Shown: positions 6,907 to 14,931 of the stretch, piece by piece
Position numbering within the stretch: position 1 is the stretch's first letter
How the letters are laid out: every line of letters begins with the position of its first letter
From: Candolleomyces eurysporus
Lineage: Eukaryota; Basidiomycota; Agaricomycetes; Agaricales; Psathyrellaceae
NCBI GenBank assembly: GCA_027579435.1
Contig: JANBPK010001706.1
Span: 1 to 14,931, forward strand
DNA: 14,931 bases
Reading direction: 5' to 3'
Program-made: the position numbers and the translations under genes
Notes under the pieces: generated by a model
Told to the model about the DNA's origin: nothing
The model's database searches: none
The model's input: the letters and a program-made list of their open reading frames with translations, nothing else

Positions 6907-9066
6907 TTAGGGGCTTGAGCGCTTGGCCGGTGGTTGGGATTCTGGATATTCACCAGAGGGCCTCTTCAACGGACTTCGCTGCGCAGGAGGCTGCAAAGGC
7001 TGTGGAAGCGTGGCCATTTGCTTCCTGGAAGCCGCCTCTTCAGCATCAGCCTTCTCCAGTGCTGCAATTCCCGTGTCAAACGTCTCGATAATCTTGTCAT
7101 AGTGCCGCTCGGCGTTCAATGCGAACCATCTCAGGCACCCCGGCACATCCTCAGGATCCATGCCCATGATAGATACCTTTCCCTGCACCAATGGGTAGAG
7201 CAAGGTCCTGAAGCCGAGGAATACATCGAGAAAAGCATTGGGCCAGCGTGAAGCAATCGTCCTAGGGATAAACTTCCCTCTTGACAGAAAAGCTTCCTTG
7301 GACTCCGCAGCGTTTGTTCCAGTGCTTGCCTCCCACCGCTTCAGGAGCTTATCGATTGGATGAGAGACGCCGTGGCAATCATAATTGTAAATGATGTAAG
7401 TGAGGACGTAGAAAAACGACTCAATGTCGTCCAAGTGATCGTGGGGCAATGGCTGAGGGAGGTCGACGCTGTAGAGGATCATTATCGATTGGTACAAAGG
7501 AGTGCCCTGGGAGACAGTTGAGAATACCGTCGCAGAATTGATAAGTTGAAACACGTACAATTCGCCAGTCCATGGGAGGATGAAAGCCAGCTTCATTGCG
7601 ACGCGTGGCCATGTCAAGGTCGATGAGGATACCGCGATCGCCAGGGTCGGCCCCGGGTACCCCTAATACGATATTTTGGATGGAGACATCTCGATGTAAT
7701 GTGCCCTTCTTGAACAGCTTCTTATGACCTGATGAACGTCGGTGATGAGACATGCTGGAGTATCGCAAGTATATACAGGAAAGGCTTACCGGCAATAGCA
7801 TCGCGAAGGGCACAAAGAAGCTGCTTGGCCGAGGTGAAATTTATGATGGGATGAGTGTAGCAGTGCATAACAACGCGGGTGTCGACTCGATTCTCGAAAT
7901 CAGGAAGATGGGAGTCTCCAAGACAGCGCAGATCCTTGGTCTGACCACGATCCGGTTCACAAGAGACCATCTGAACGACACCTGGGACGCCAAGAGCGTC
8001 TTGGAGGTGGACATATTCCGAAGTCCTGTCGTCGGATCTCCAAGAATCTTTCACGAGGAGTATTTCACCACTAACGGGATCGGATACAATCCAGCATGTC
8101 GTGCCGCGACCATAAATATGGCAACGGCTGAAGAACGGGACGATGTAAATGAGGGGATAAACTTTTTCGGTGTTGCCAGCTGCACGAGTTGTCAAGGTTC
8201 CGCTAACTTTGCGACCATTCTCGACTCTCCAATGAATACTTGGATCAAGGCCAATATCGAGCTCGTTGGGGGAGCTAAGACCGAGGATGAGTCGTACGAA
8301 GGTATGGGGATCATCGTTAAAGTTGAGAGGTGGAGTATACTGAGCTCCGCTACGGTCAAAGTGAAAGAGACGCAGGTGGTGCCCGGTGATGGTGAGTACG
8401 CGAACGAATCGTCGATTTGGTTGTTGAATGAATAGTTGTCTGATGATAAATAATAAGTCGTCTTAAATGCATAGAAGATGCTGACACATACCTGGCGTAG
8501 ATTGCGGCTCGAGCCAACTGCTCGAACACAGGCAGCTCGCCGCCCTCAACCTGGATCTCAATACACGCTGCAATGTTGGTAAAGCCTATTTTCGCAGAGA
8601 CTTGCCCCGTTTCGATGCAGGGAAGCTGGAAAGAAGGCCCTTTAGCCTTGATCACTAGGCTGGGTCGTGAAGTATGGGTTGCAGGGTCCGCGTCGCTGTG
8701 CTGAAGCCCGGTAGCATGGGTATCCACAACCTCGCGTGACCGTTGTCGCGTCGCATCCCCCCAAAACCTTTTCACGACTGTGGAGATAATGTTGCGAAAT
8801 GGGGTGTAGAAATTGGTATCAAGAAGTTTGGTGTAGCTTCGCGGAAGCTTCCAACGCCGCTCTTGAAGACTGTAGAATCGGGATGTTTTCAAGAAACTGT
8901 CGATGGCAGAATCGCTGGCAAGATCGTGGTACAGAGAGCGAGCAAACGAATCATTTGGGAGTTCAATCGCTTCTCCGAGCTCTGGTAGTACCAACTTCTT
9001 CTGCTCATCAAGGTCTTGGCCCAACGATGCGGTTTTGGTTCGTTTGCTTGAGGATCGGGTGTGCAT
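6907..9066 (-). CDS. FunK1-family protein kinase, intact, four exons
   Basis: The model is exons 9066-8492, 8439-7790, 7728-7559 and 7506-6907, with introns of 52, 61 and 52 nt beginning GTATGT, GTAAGC and GTACGT and ending CAG. It gives 664 residues with no internal stop. The start is the ATG at 9066 (ACCATGC context). The N-terminal region has F-Y-T-P-F-R-N-I, V-D-T-H-A-T and S-F-Q-L-P, as in other FunK1 proteins. Next come F-D-R-S-G (219-223) and R-L-I-L-G-L-S, a nucleotide-loop-like G-R-G-T-T-C-W (302-308), V-K-D-S-W with Lys322 in the ATP-lysine position, catalytic loop H-R-D-V-S-I-Q-N (420-427), D-L-D (445-447) in place of D-F-G, and L-D-D-I-E-S-F-F (490-497). The last 25 residues are rich in Pro, Ser, Lys and Arg and could be a nuclear signal. 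FunK1 kinases are expanded in multicellular Agaricomycetes; their substrates are mostly unknown. High CpG content and clean splice sites argue for a live gene. Confidence 0.9.
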
Positions 9067-9257
9067 GGTCTAAATGCAGTGAATGAGATGCAATGACCAA
9101 TGAGAGCGTTGTCTCAACTTACGAGGCTCAATAGGCTATTCAGATCTGAAGAGTTAAAACACGGTAAAGTAGGCTGTTGGTGGAAATGCGAATTGTTGGA
9201 GACAAGCAGAGGCGGCAGCGAACGCGACGCGACGTGGGGGCAGGCGCTGATGGTAGT

Positions 9258-9310
9258 GTTGCACGAAAGTCGGATCACGCGTTGCACACAACAAGTGCAA
9301 CCTGTTGCAC
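9258..9310. promoter_or_regulatory. Cluster of four GTTGCAC/GTGCAAC sites
   Basis: Exact heptamers occur at 9258-9264 (GTTGCAC), 9281-9287 (GTTGCAC), 9295-9301 (GTGCAAC) and 9304-9310 (GTTGCAC). The last two form an inverted pair with a 2-base gap, and the second and third an inverted pair with a 7-base gap. The spacing suggests a dimeric binding factor. The factor is unknown. Confidence 0.55.
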
Positions 9311-9326
9311 TTCTGCAAATACATGG

Positions 9327-9332
9327 CACGTG
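9327..9332. promoter_or_regulatory. CACGTG E-box
   Basis: A palindromic bHLH/bHLH-Zip core, 17 bases beyond the heptamer cluster in the FunK1 upstream region. A six-base match can arise by chance. Confidence 0.35.
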
Positions 9333-9480
9333 TGACGGTAAATTTGTAGTGTGTACACTACTTTGGTTTGTATAGTTATCGTAGTTGTTCTATCTGTTCA
9401 CGGTTGAATATAGGGCCTATGGACAACCCAATTAAGGAATCAGGCCGGAAGGTGATTTCGTCGTCATGCTAGGTGTATCG

Positions 9481-9752
9481 AAGGTGAATGCAGCTGTCAT
9501 GGGAAGGTAAATTTAGCGTGCCTGTCTCTTTACCGGAGGTGAGTTACTCTTTGGCGGACAGTTCACAGAGGCAAGTACACTGCCTGTATGGTACATGGAG
9601 GGTAAGGTCACCGTCCAAGAGTAGCCAGAGGACAAGAAAGCACGTTCAATGGGGTACCCAAGACCGGTTTGGAAGTGGGATTAAGCTGCCATTGCCTGGG
9701 GCGGAAGGTGGGATTTTTCATTGTAGCCACCAATTTTAGTCAACAACTNCTA
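9481..9752. other. Gene-poor spacer
   Basis: One open frame (9488-9739, plus) has no recognised domain and its composition is ordinary, so it is not called a gene. The stretch contains one N at 9749. Confidence 0.35.
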
Positions 9753-9856
9753 CATGTTTAAGCATAACTAAGACTCTATGTACTCAAGCATAATTAAGAC
9801 TCTACATACTCAAGCATGACTAAAATTTTATGTACTCAAGTTGTAACTAATCACTA
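9753..9856 (+). repeat. 26-bp tandem array, four units
   Basis: The units are 9753-9778, 9779-9804, 9805-9830 and 9831-9856, each exactly 26 bases. The common core is TACTCAAGCATAACTAAGAC and each ends in CTA or TTA. Units 1 to 3 are close to each other and unit 4 is more diverged; a fifth, poorly conserved unit may follow. The array is AT-rich with no CpG. Confidence 0.85.
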
Positions 9857-10089
9857 TCTAAATCAAGAATTTTGTAGATGTGTACAGCCTTCTGTAGTCA
9901 AGTATGAGTGCTACTAGGTCTTATCCATTCACATTTCCCTTTTCTATAGTAGGCAAGCCCATCTGGTTGGTCAGGTTGTGCCTATGCACCATGAGGCATG
10001 AAAATAGCTGTCCACTAACTCTTTTTCATCCAATTTGGCCTGTAATAATTCAAGGAAAAATCATGTAAATTTGCGAAAAATTGTGGCAT
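9857..10089. other. AT-rich spacer without a supported feature
   Basis: I see no gene. This may be 3' flank of the broken retroelement or host DNA; no LTR end could be recognised. Confidence 0.3.
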
Positions 10090-10297
10090 GAAGTCTTTCT
10101 TTTACTGAAAAAATTATGGGTTTTCATGGGTTTTTATGGGTACTCATGGCAAGTACTTGTGCCTTCAGAATCCATACTTGGATCCTCATGAGTATTTTCC
10201 CACAAGTGACTCAGACCCACAGATCCGAGTTTTTGTGAGTATTCCCATGGGTCTACTTGTGAGTACTCATAGAAGACTCAGACTCATGGACAGCCTT
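10090..10297. repeat. Low-complexity tract of ATGGG/GAGTACTC motifs at the integrase break
   Basis: The tract begins with three 10-bp units (ATGGGTTTTC, ATGGGTTTTT, ATGGGTACTC at 10116-10145) and a partial fourth. It continues with variants such as TCATGAGTATT, CCCATGGGTCTACTTG and TGTGAGTACTCAT. It replaces the rest of the Gypsy integrase: pol homology stops at about 10298 and the tract starts there. It may be an inserted short repeat element or a decayed minisatellite. Confidence 0.55.
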
Positions 10298-11194
10298 AAG
10301 TTTAGCACATTCTTTCTTGGTTAAGGCTGTTGTAGTGGGAATGAAAAGAACATATTTCATGAGCTTATCTACTATTACCAGGATGCTATCGTGTCCTGAC
10401 AAAGTTTCAGGCAACTCGGTTATGAAATCCCTTGAGATGACTTCAAATGGTTGTGTAGGTATTGGTATAGGCTGGAGTAAGCCTACTGGAGTGTGTCTTC
10501 TTGGTTTCACCTTCTGGCATATGTCGCAGGTACTGACATATTGCTCGATGCTTTGTGACATCCAAGGCCAGTAAAATTTTGCAGCTAAACGGTTGTAAGT
10601 CTTGTGAAATCCTCCGTGCGCTCCTTTGGTGATTGTGTCATGATCCTCCTTGATGATATTTTGGACCAGGTTTTTGGGCATGCATAACTGAAGATTTCCC
10701 AAGTTGTCATGGAAGTAAATCAAGCCATCCATCTCACATCGATATCTCTCCGAAAAACCTATTCCAGCGGTCCCTCCTTCCTTTAATTGCTCCAGAACCT
10801 GCGCAAAGTGCTGATCTTTTGCATACCCCGCTTTCCATTGTTCCCTCTTTTTGTCTGTGATTGCTATAACTACGGAGAAACTTCTAGGACAAGAAACTTG
10901 TACCAAGCTTTCCTCTTTAGTTTCTGCGTTGACCCATGTTACTTCCTCAGTTATCACATCTTCTGGAGCGTTGTAATATTCCGATTCGCTAAACTGAGCA
11001 ACGACAGTGAGAATTTTCTTCTTGAATCTTTCTGCTAATTCGTCGAACATATTAGCTAATGGGTCTTGGGTGCCAATGGTTAGGTGGTGATTCGGTCTGG
11101 TGAGCAGTCCTTCTTGTTGTGGGATTCTCCTTTGTAGTCTTGAGATTGGATTGACATTGGAATGGATTCTTCCAGCTCTGTGTATGATCTTCAT
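10298..11194 (-). pseudogene. Gypsy integrase, truncated
   Basis: The frame is open from the H-R-A-G-R-I-H-S-N-V spacer after RNase H to the break. With the Met at 11194 as residue 1, the zinc-binding part has His185, His193, Cys223 and Cys226 (C-D-I-C-Q). The H-H spacing is seven residues, one more than I expect for close relatives. The catalytic core begins with R-D-F-I-T-E-L-P, whose Asp256 is the first of the D-D-E triad, and V-D-K-L-M-K and F-I-P-T-T-T follow. Homology ends after about residue 299, so the second Asp, the Glu and the C-terminal domain are lost. Integrase joins the retroelement cDNA to the chromosome; this copy cannot. Confidence 0.88.
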
Positions 11195-11745
11195 ATTATA
11201 TTTGGGAAGGCAGTAAAAATCAGTCCCAGCTGAAAAGTCTTTGGTTCACATTTGGAATGTCTTGCACCAAGTCAATGCAGCATGGTCTGTTACAGCGAGT
11301 ATTTCCTCCCCTTTGAGCAGTGGTTGGAACTTAACTAGTCCTTCCTTCAAGGCTAACGCTTCTCTTTCCATAGGGGAATAGTTCCGTTTAGCTGGTTGCA
11401 ATATCCTCGACCAATATGCAATAACTCATTCAGTATGCACCGTTGTTCCTTCTAGCAAATCTCCCCATTTGTTGGCAGGTACATCTGTATTCTCCTTAGA
11501 GAGATGAACCACTAATGTAGGAGGTTTTGCTTCCTTTTCCTTCCAGGCTTTCTCGATTTTCTCATACACCTTTGTCCCCCTTAAGTCTTGCACTAGGATG
11601 GGTTGTACTTGCTGAAGGATTGCAGCTAGTGTGTAGTCACAAGTGTCTGAGTAGATCCTGTAAGGTTGTCCAGGGATGGCATGGGCTCAGACTGGGGCAT
11701 TTGTAAGCACCCTCTTATCTGGTTTAAATGCTTGTCTTTGTTCTT
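11195..11745 (-). pseudogene. Gypsy RNase H region, broken
   Basis: The region starts after a frame break at seven consecutive C (11746-11752) with a Q-A-F-K and L-T-N-A-P-V segment. It then reads Y-S-D-T-C-D-Y, which holds the first RNase H Asp, then L-A-A-I-L-Q-Q-V-Q-P, V-I-A-Y-W-S-R-I-L, N-Y-S-P-M-E-R-E-A-L-A-L-K-E-G-L, and T-D-H-A-A-L-T-W. Stops are TGA at 11687-11689 (normally Arg in A-P-V-R) and TGA at 11426-11428 (normally Arg in E-R-V). Near 11225-11250 the frame slips and then recovers before H-R-A-G. The enzyme removes the RNA strand during reverse transcription in intact elements. Confidence 0.85.
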
Positions 11746-12756
11746 CCCCCCCAATGCCATTCCTTCCTTTTCTTCAGTAAATGAAATAGGGGGTGAACTA
11801 TCCAGGCATAAAACGGAATGTAAGAGGAGAAGTAAACCATCATCCCAATAAATGTTTGCAACTCGCATACATTGGTAGGCTCTTTGAGTTGGTTCATGGC
11901 CTCTACCTTCTCCCTGTGAGTCGACAAGCCTAGCCTGGAAACCTTCTGTCCTAGTAAGAGCAATGATTCATATCCGAAATGATTTTTTGAAGGGGACAAG
12001 GTTATTTCAGCTTCTTGGATCGCAAACAGAACCTTATCAATATGAGTAAGGTGATCCTCAAAGCTCTTTGAGAAGATCACAATATTGTCTATATAGACCA
12101 ACAAGAATAACTATAGATAAGGCGCCAGGATCTCTTGCATGACTTGCTGAAAGACTGCAGGCCCGTTCCTGTACCTGAACGGCATCCACTTGAATTGAAA
12201 GAGCCCTCGATGTGTTTGGAAGGCTAATTTTTCTCTATCTTCTTCTCGAATGGTCAGTTGCATGAATCCTGAGAGTGCGTCTAGGGTTGACAAGTAGCAG
12301 CTCCCTGAAAGGGTCTGTAGTATGTCTTCCTGTTGTGGTAAGGGAAATTCATCTGGAATTACTTGTTCATTCAGCTTTCGTAGGTCTATCACCATTCTTG
12401 GTTTTCCATTTCGGTCAATGATGAAGACAGGAGCAACCCACGGGCTTCTGGAAGGTTTGATTACCTCCAGCTGTAACCAGGCGTCCATTTGTGTGTCAAT
12501 TGTTGCTCTGTTTGCTGGTGACATGGGGTAGGGAGGAATGGAGATGGGTTTCACTCCTTCCTTCATAGGTATGCTCACCTCCTCCTCATAACTTCCTAAT
12601 CTCCCATTGAGCGCAAACGCTCATCTATTCTGTCTGAGTACTCCTAATAGTCGTTCTCAGTATTCAGCGCTCAGATTCTTTGATACATCAATCTCATCTT
12701 TGAAAGACTTCAATTCTAAGGCTTCCAGAGGAATCTCACTAGTTTTTGGCCCCCCC
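11746..12756 (-). pseudogene. Gypsy reverse transcriptase, inactive
   Basis: The linker and RT read in one frame from the seven-base homopolymer at 12750-12756 to the one at 11746-11752. Landmarks are P-S-R-S-P-W-V-A-P, K-P-R-M-V-I-D-L-R-K-L-N, S-T-L-D-A-L-S-G-F, G-L-F-Q-F-K, Y-I-D-N and L-G-Q-K-V-S-R-L-G-L-S. The catalytic Y-x-D-D box has become Y-I-D-N (codon 12084-12086, AAT). The Gly of M-P-F-G is Arg (AGG, 12174-12176). Stops are TGA at 12657-12659, TGA at 12621-12623 and TAG at 12111-12113, the last where the family has Trp. The polymerase would be inactive even if it were translated. Confidence 0.9.
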
Positions 12757-12864
12757 AACAATAGGTTGGTTCCCTGGTTGATCATACTCTTCCTTTGTGA
12801 AGTCTGACTCATTGCTACCCTTAGTGGATTGAAGATAAAGTGATGAATTCTCAGAGTAGCACCC

Positions 12865-14046
12865 TCAAATGTATTGAGAATAGTTACTAAGCGCCCACAC
12901 TTTGTCCGGCACTAACTGGTTGATTGAAGTGTAAACATCATCTGGATCAGCCAGGTAGCCCAGGAGTTGTCCTTGTGCAATGGTTATGGGCAGGGTTGAG
13001 AAATTAGAAATCCATATGAAGGGCACTTCTCTGTCTATGATGGTTTTGGGTAGCAAGTAAATGGATTGCGAGTTGGGGGTGCCATTGGTGTAAGCGCTTG
13101 GTTCCAGGGTAAATACTCGAGAGCGGGTAGGAAACACTGGTTCCAAGTGGACAAGTTGCTGAGTGCCAGGACTGATACAGTACTCAAAACGGGATCGAGC
13201 TTCCCCTCTACTGAATTGCTTCCTGAGTCTTCTTTTCTTCATTTGCGTTTTCTGGTGCGCTTTGCTTCTTCCTAATTTGTGTGCTAGATCTGGCTGGGTG
13301 AGTACCTTAAATGAATTTCCCATGTTGTCTAAGTATAGAAACTGTTTGTTGAGGGCTTCAAGAACCTCAACCAAGTATTTGTTACTTCCCAAGGTGACAA
13401 AGGCTTTTCCTGCTCTTCTAGTGATCCTGATCTCATATTGCTCTGCAAAGTCATTTCCTAAGATGAGATTAGTGCTCATTCCCTTGACAACATAAGCTTT
13501 GATGGTGATCTTCATGGCATCGTGTGGTTGCTGATTGAGTTGGAAGTATAGATCCAGAGTCATGTATCCAGTGATAACGGATTTCCCCGTAACTTGCACT
13601 AGGGTTATGCGTTGCCCGCTCCAGATCTTCGGGACTTTCAGAAGTGACTTCAGATATCTTTTGGAGATTTGAGTAATATCGGATCCGGAGTTGACAACTA
13701 TAGCTGTAGGAGTCTCAAAGAGGGAATTAACGTACCCTTTGATTCGAGTAGGACTACTTCCCAGGAAGGCACATCCAGCTGGCTTCATAAGATGAGGTTT
13801 GAGTTGTGTTATTTTTTGTGGTGTGATGGAAGGAGGTATTGGGAACAAGGGTTTGAGAATTTCTTCTTCCTCTTTGCAGGCTAGTTTCCCAAGTAAACAA
13901 CGGCGAGTAGCATGGGTGGCCATGGTAGAAGCTATGAATTGGTCATTCAAGTGGTCAAGATTGTTATCGATGGTAGGAGCTACAATGTTGTTGCCCTCCT
14001 CTTCCTTGCAGGGACTCAGGGCTCCTGACTGAGGAGGGCTTTGCAA
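12865..14046 (-). pseudogene. Gypsy aspartic protease and linker, catalytic Asp lost
   Basis: This is the longest open stretch of the element (393 codons, no ATG at its upstream end). The protease centre is at residues 115-128: it reads A-I-V-V-N-S-G-S-D-I-T-Q-I-S, where the family has D-S-G. The codon at 13690-13692 is AAC (Asn119), so the catalytic Asp is missing. The C-terminal protease motif N-L-I-L-G-N-D-F is intact. A spacer follows with I-A-Q-G-Q-L-L-G-Y near its end, a conserved block between protease and RT, and then TGA at 12865-12867. The frame differs from both gag and RT. In intact elements the protease matures Gag-Pol. Confidence 0.88.
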
Positions 14047-14705
14047 AAATCCTCATCCTTGGACTCCAATGCGTAGTAAGTGTCATCGTAGTCCTTCTGT
14101 TCTTCAATTTCCTTGAATGAATGTTCTGCCATATTGGTCCGTGTGATTCTTTCCCCCTTCCTGGAGAACTTACACTCATAGTCCCAATGTTTACTGCTTC
14201 CACAATGTCTACAAGGTCATTTCCCAATGCTTTCAGGGGTTCCTTGTCTGGAAATGTTTGAGTCGTCTTTAGGAAATTGGGGTTTAGGCAGCATTGAAGG
14301 TTGATTTCTAGATCCTCCTTCAACCAAATTAGCATTGGCTCAGTTGGTTTGGTATGGGTTGAAGGGATTATGTGGATTATACTGCGGCTGAAGATTTGTA
14401 TTCTCCTGGTACCTGGGCATGTCCATCTTTAGTAACGTTTCTTCAAAGAATTTAACTGCTGCTTGCAGTTGTTCTATGTGATAATAAAGATGAGGTGTAA
14501 GGATCGGGGTCCAGTGGGTCGGAAATCCAGTCATTATCTGGTTAATGAGCTCCCAATCTGTACAGTTGAAGTTGAGTTGAAGCAATTCCAGCTTACGTAT
14601 GAAGTAGTTGCTTGGGGTTTCTTGTCCATGCCCTGCTTCTCAATATTTTGCATTGACATGACCGTGTTTGCTTTTTCGCAAATAAATACCCATTTTATTG
14701 AATAT
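14016..14705 (-). pseudogene. Gypsy gag C-terminal part with CCHC zinc knuckle
   Basis: One frame carries Q-E-T-P-S-N-Y-F-I-R-K-L-E-L-L-Q-L, a conserved capsid-type segment (about 14585-14635). It then has L-I-N-Q-I-M-T-G-F-P and L-Q-A-A-V-K-F-F-E, and then a complete zinc knuckle C-R-H-C-G-S-S-K-H-W-D-Y-E-C (14172-14213, CX2CX4HX4C), which would bind element RNA. TGA stops interrupt it at 14640-14642, 14340-14342, 14217-14219 and 14016-14018. Only about 165 residues precede the knuckle, so the N-terminal half of Gag is probably missing. A frame change leads into the protease part. The frame opens with an ATG at about 14705, but this is probably not the original start. Confidence 0.8.
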
Positions 14706-14931
14706 CATTCACAATTCAATTAATGGTTGTGTCTATTTAATCTCTACACTATGAAACCCTTCCGGTATTGAGATAACTTGTGCAGTGCAAAGGATAATTA
14801 AAGAGTACACTACTCTTGGGTTCACAAGAGTTGGAGTCTACTCAAGGACTGCCGACTTAGAGGCATGCCCGCCATATAGCTGAGATTAGGGTTTAGTAAG
14901 CTAGCCGGTTGGCGCTGCTTCAGATCAAACG
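14706..14931. other. Right-edge sequence, no recognised feature
   Basis: No coding sequence continues from gag into this stretch, and I find no match to the left side of the element that would mark it as an LTR. It may be host DNA or another repeat beginning past the window. Confidence 0.3.

Larger units (their letters stand above)
9067..9480 (-). promoter_or_regulatory. Upstream region of the FunK1 gene
   Basis: No gene is supported here. The stretch holds four GTTGCAC/GTGCAAC heptamers (9258-9310) and a CACGTG E-box (9327-9332), 190-270 bases before the start codon. No well-placed TATA box was found on the minus strand near the ATG. Confidence 0.4.
10298..14705 (-). mobile_element. Ty3/Gypsy retrotransposon, decayed and lacking recognised LTRs
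   Basis: On the minus strand the order is gag with CCHC knuckle, protease, reverse transcriptase, RNase H, integrase, which is the Ty3/Gypsy (Metaviridae) order. The protein text matches an element family common in Agaricomycete genomes (for example S-R-L-G-L-S-T-H in RT and A-L-A-L-K-E-G-L in RNase H). The element is broken by ten in-frame stops, nine of them TGA, and by several frame shifts. The 5' part of gag, the end of integrase and both LTRs are missing or not recognisable. It cannot move on its own. Confidence 0.9.

Noticed and set aside
9488..9739. Open frame of 83 codons upstream of the 26-bp array
   Set aside because: It has no domain, no splice-compatible partner exons and no promoter evidence.
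9753..9856. Regular repeats considered as a CRISPR-like array
   Set aside because: The units are directly adjacent with no spacers and the host is a eukaryote; it is a minisatellite.

Overview
The window looks like nuclear DNA of a filamentous basidiomycete, most likely an Agaricomycete. It carries a FunK1-type fungal kinase with three short spliceosomal introns (52, 61 and 52 nt), remains of a Plavaka-type (KDZ/CACTA-related) transposase of the mushroom type, and a Ty3/Gypsy retroelement of a family that is common in Agaricomycete genomes. Two single N bases (1199 and 9749) point to a draft assembly. All protein-family calls come from reading the translation, with no database search.

Layout. 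Positions 1-3090 are a decayed transposon zone. Two related copies of a dispersed, LTR-like repeat (1-265 and about 1900-2133) bracket the N-terminal piece of a Plavaka transposase (492-1049), and the central piece follows directly (2134-3073). This piece is cut just after an intact splice donor, where a truncated FunK1 pseudogene on the opposite strand begins (3091-3477). Positions 3716-4471 hold a candidate MITE-like element with imperfect terminal inverted repeats. It ends about 180 bases before a TATA box and an intact small gene (4707-5224) for an aegerolysin/ET79-like beta-sandwich protein. Positions 5225-6906 hold no gene I can support, but they contain a perfect 32-bp palindrome and smaller repeats. 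An intact four-exon FunK1 kinase gene lies on the minus strand at 6907-9066, with a cluster of GTTGCAC/GTGCAAC sites upstream of its start. After a gene-poor stretch with a 26-bp tandem array (9753-9856), a minus-strand Gypsy gag-pol pseudogene runs from about 14705 down to 10298. Its integrase is broken off at a tract of ATGGG repeats, and no LTR is recognised.

How the parts relate. Only two genes look functional: the aegerolysin-like gene and the FunK1 kinase. There is no evidence that they work together. Base composition separates live from dead DNA sharply. A 180-base sample of the FunK1 gene (8521-8700) has 11 CpG and one of the aegerolysin-like gene (4981-5160) has 17, while equal samples of the Gypsy (13321-13500) and Plavaka (2341-2520) remains have none. 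Nine of the ten premature stops that I could place in frame in the Gypsy element are TGA, and the active-site Asp codons of its protease and reverse transcriptase have become Asn. This fits CpG methylation followed by deamination. I found no new defence or biosynthetic system. The most interesting leads are a stop-free 72-nt intron in the aegerolysin-like gene, the MITE-like element in its upstream region, and the 32-bp palindrome.
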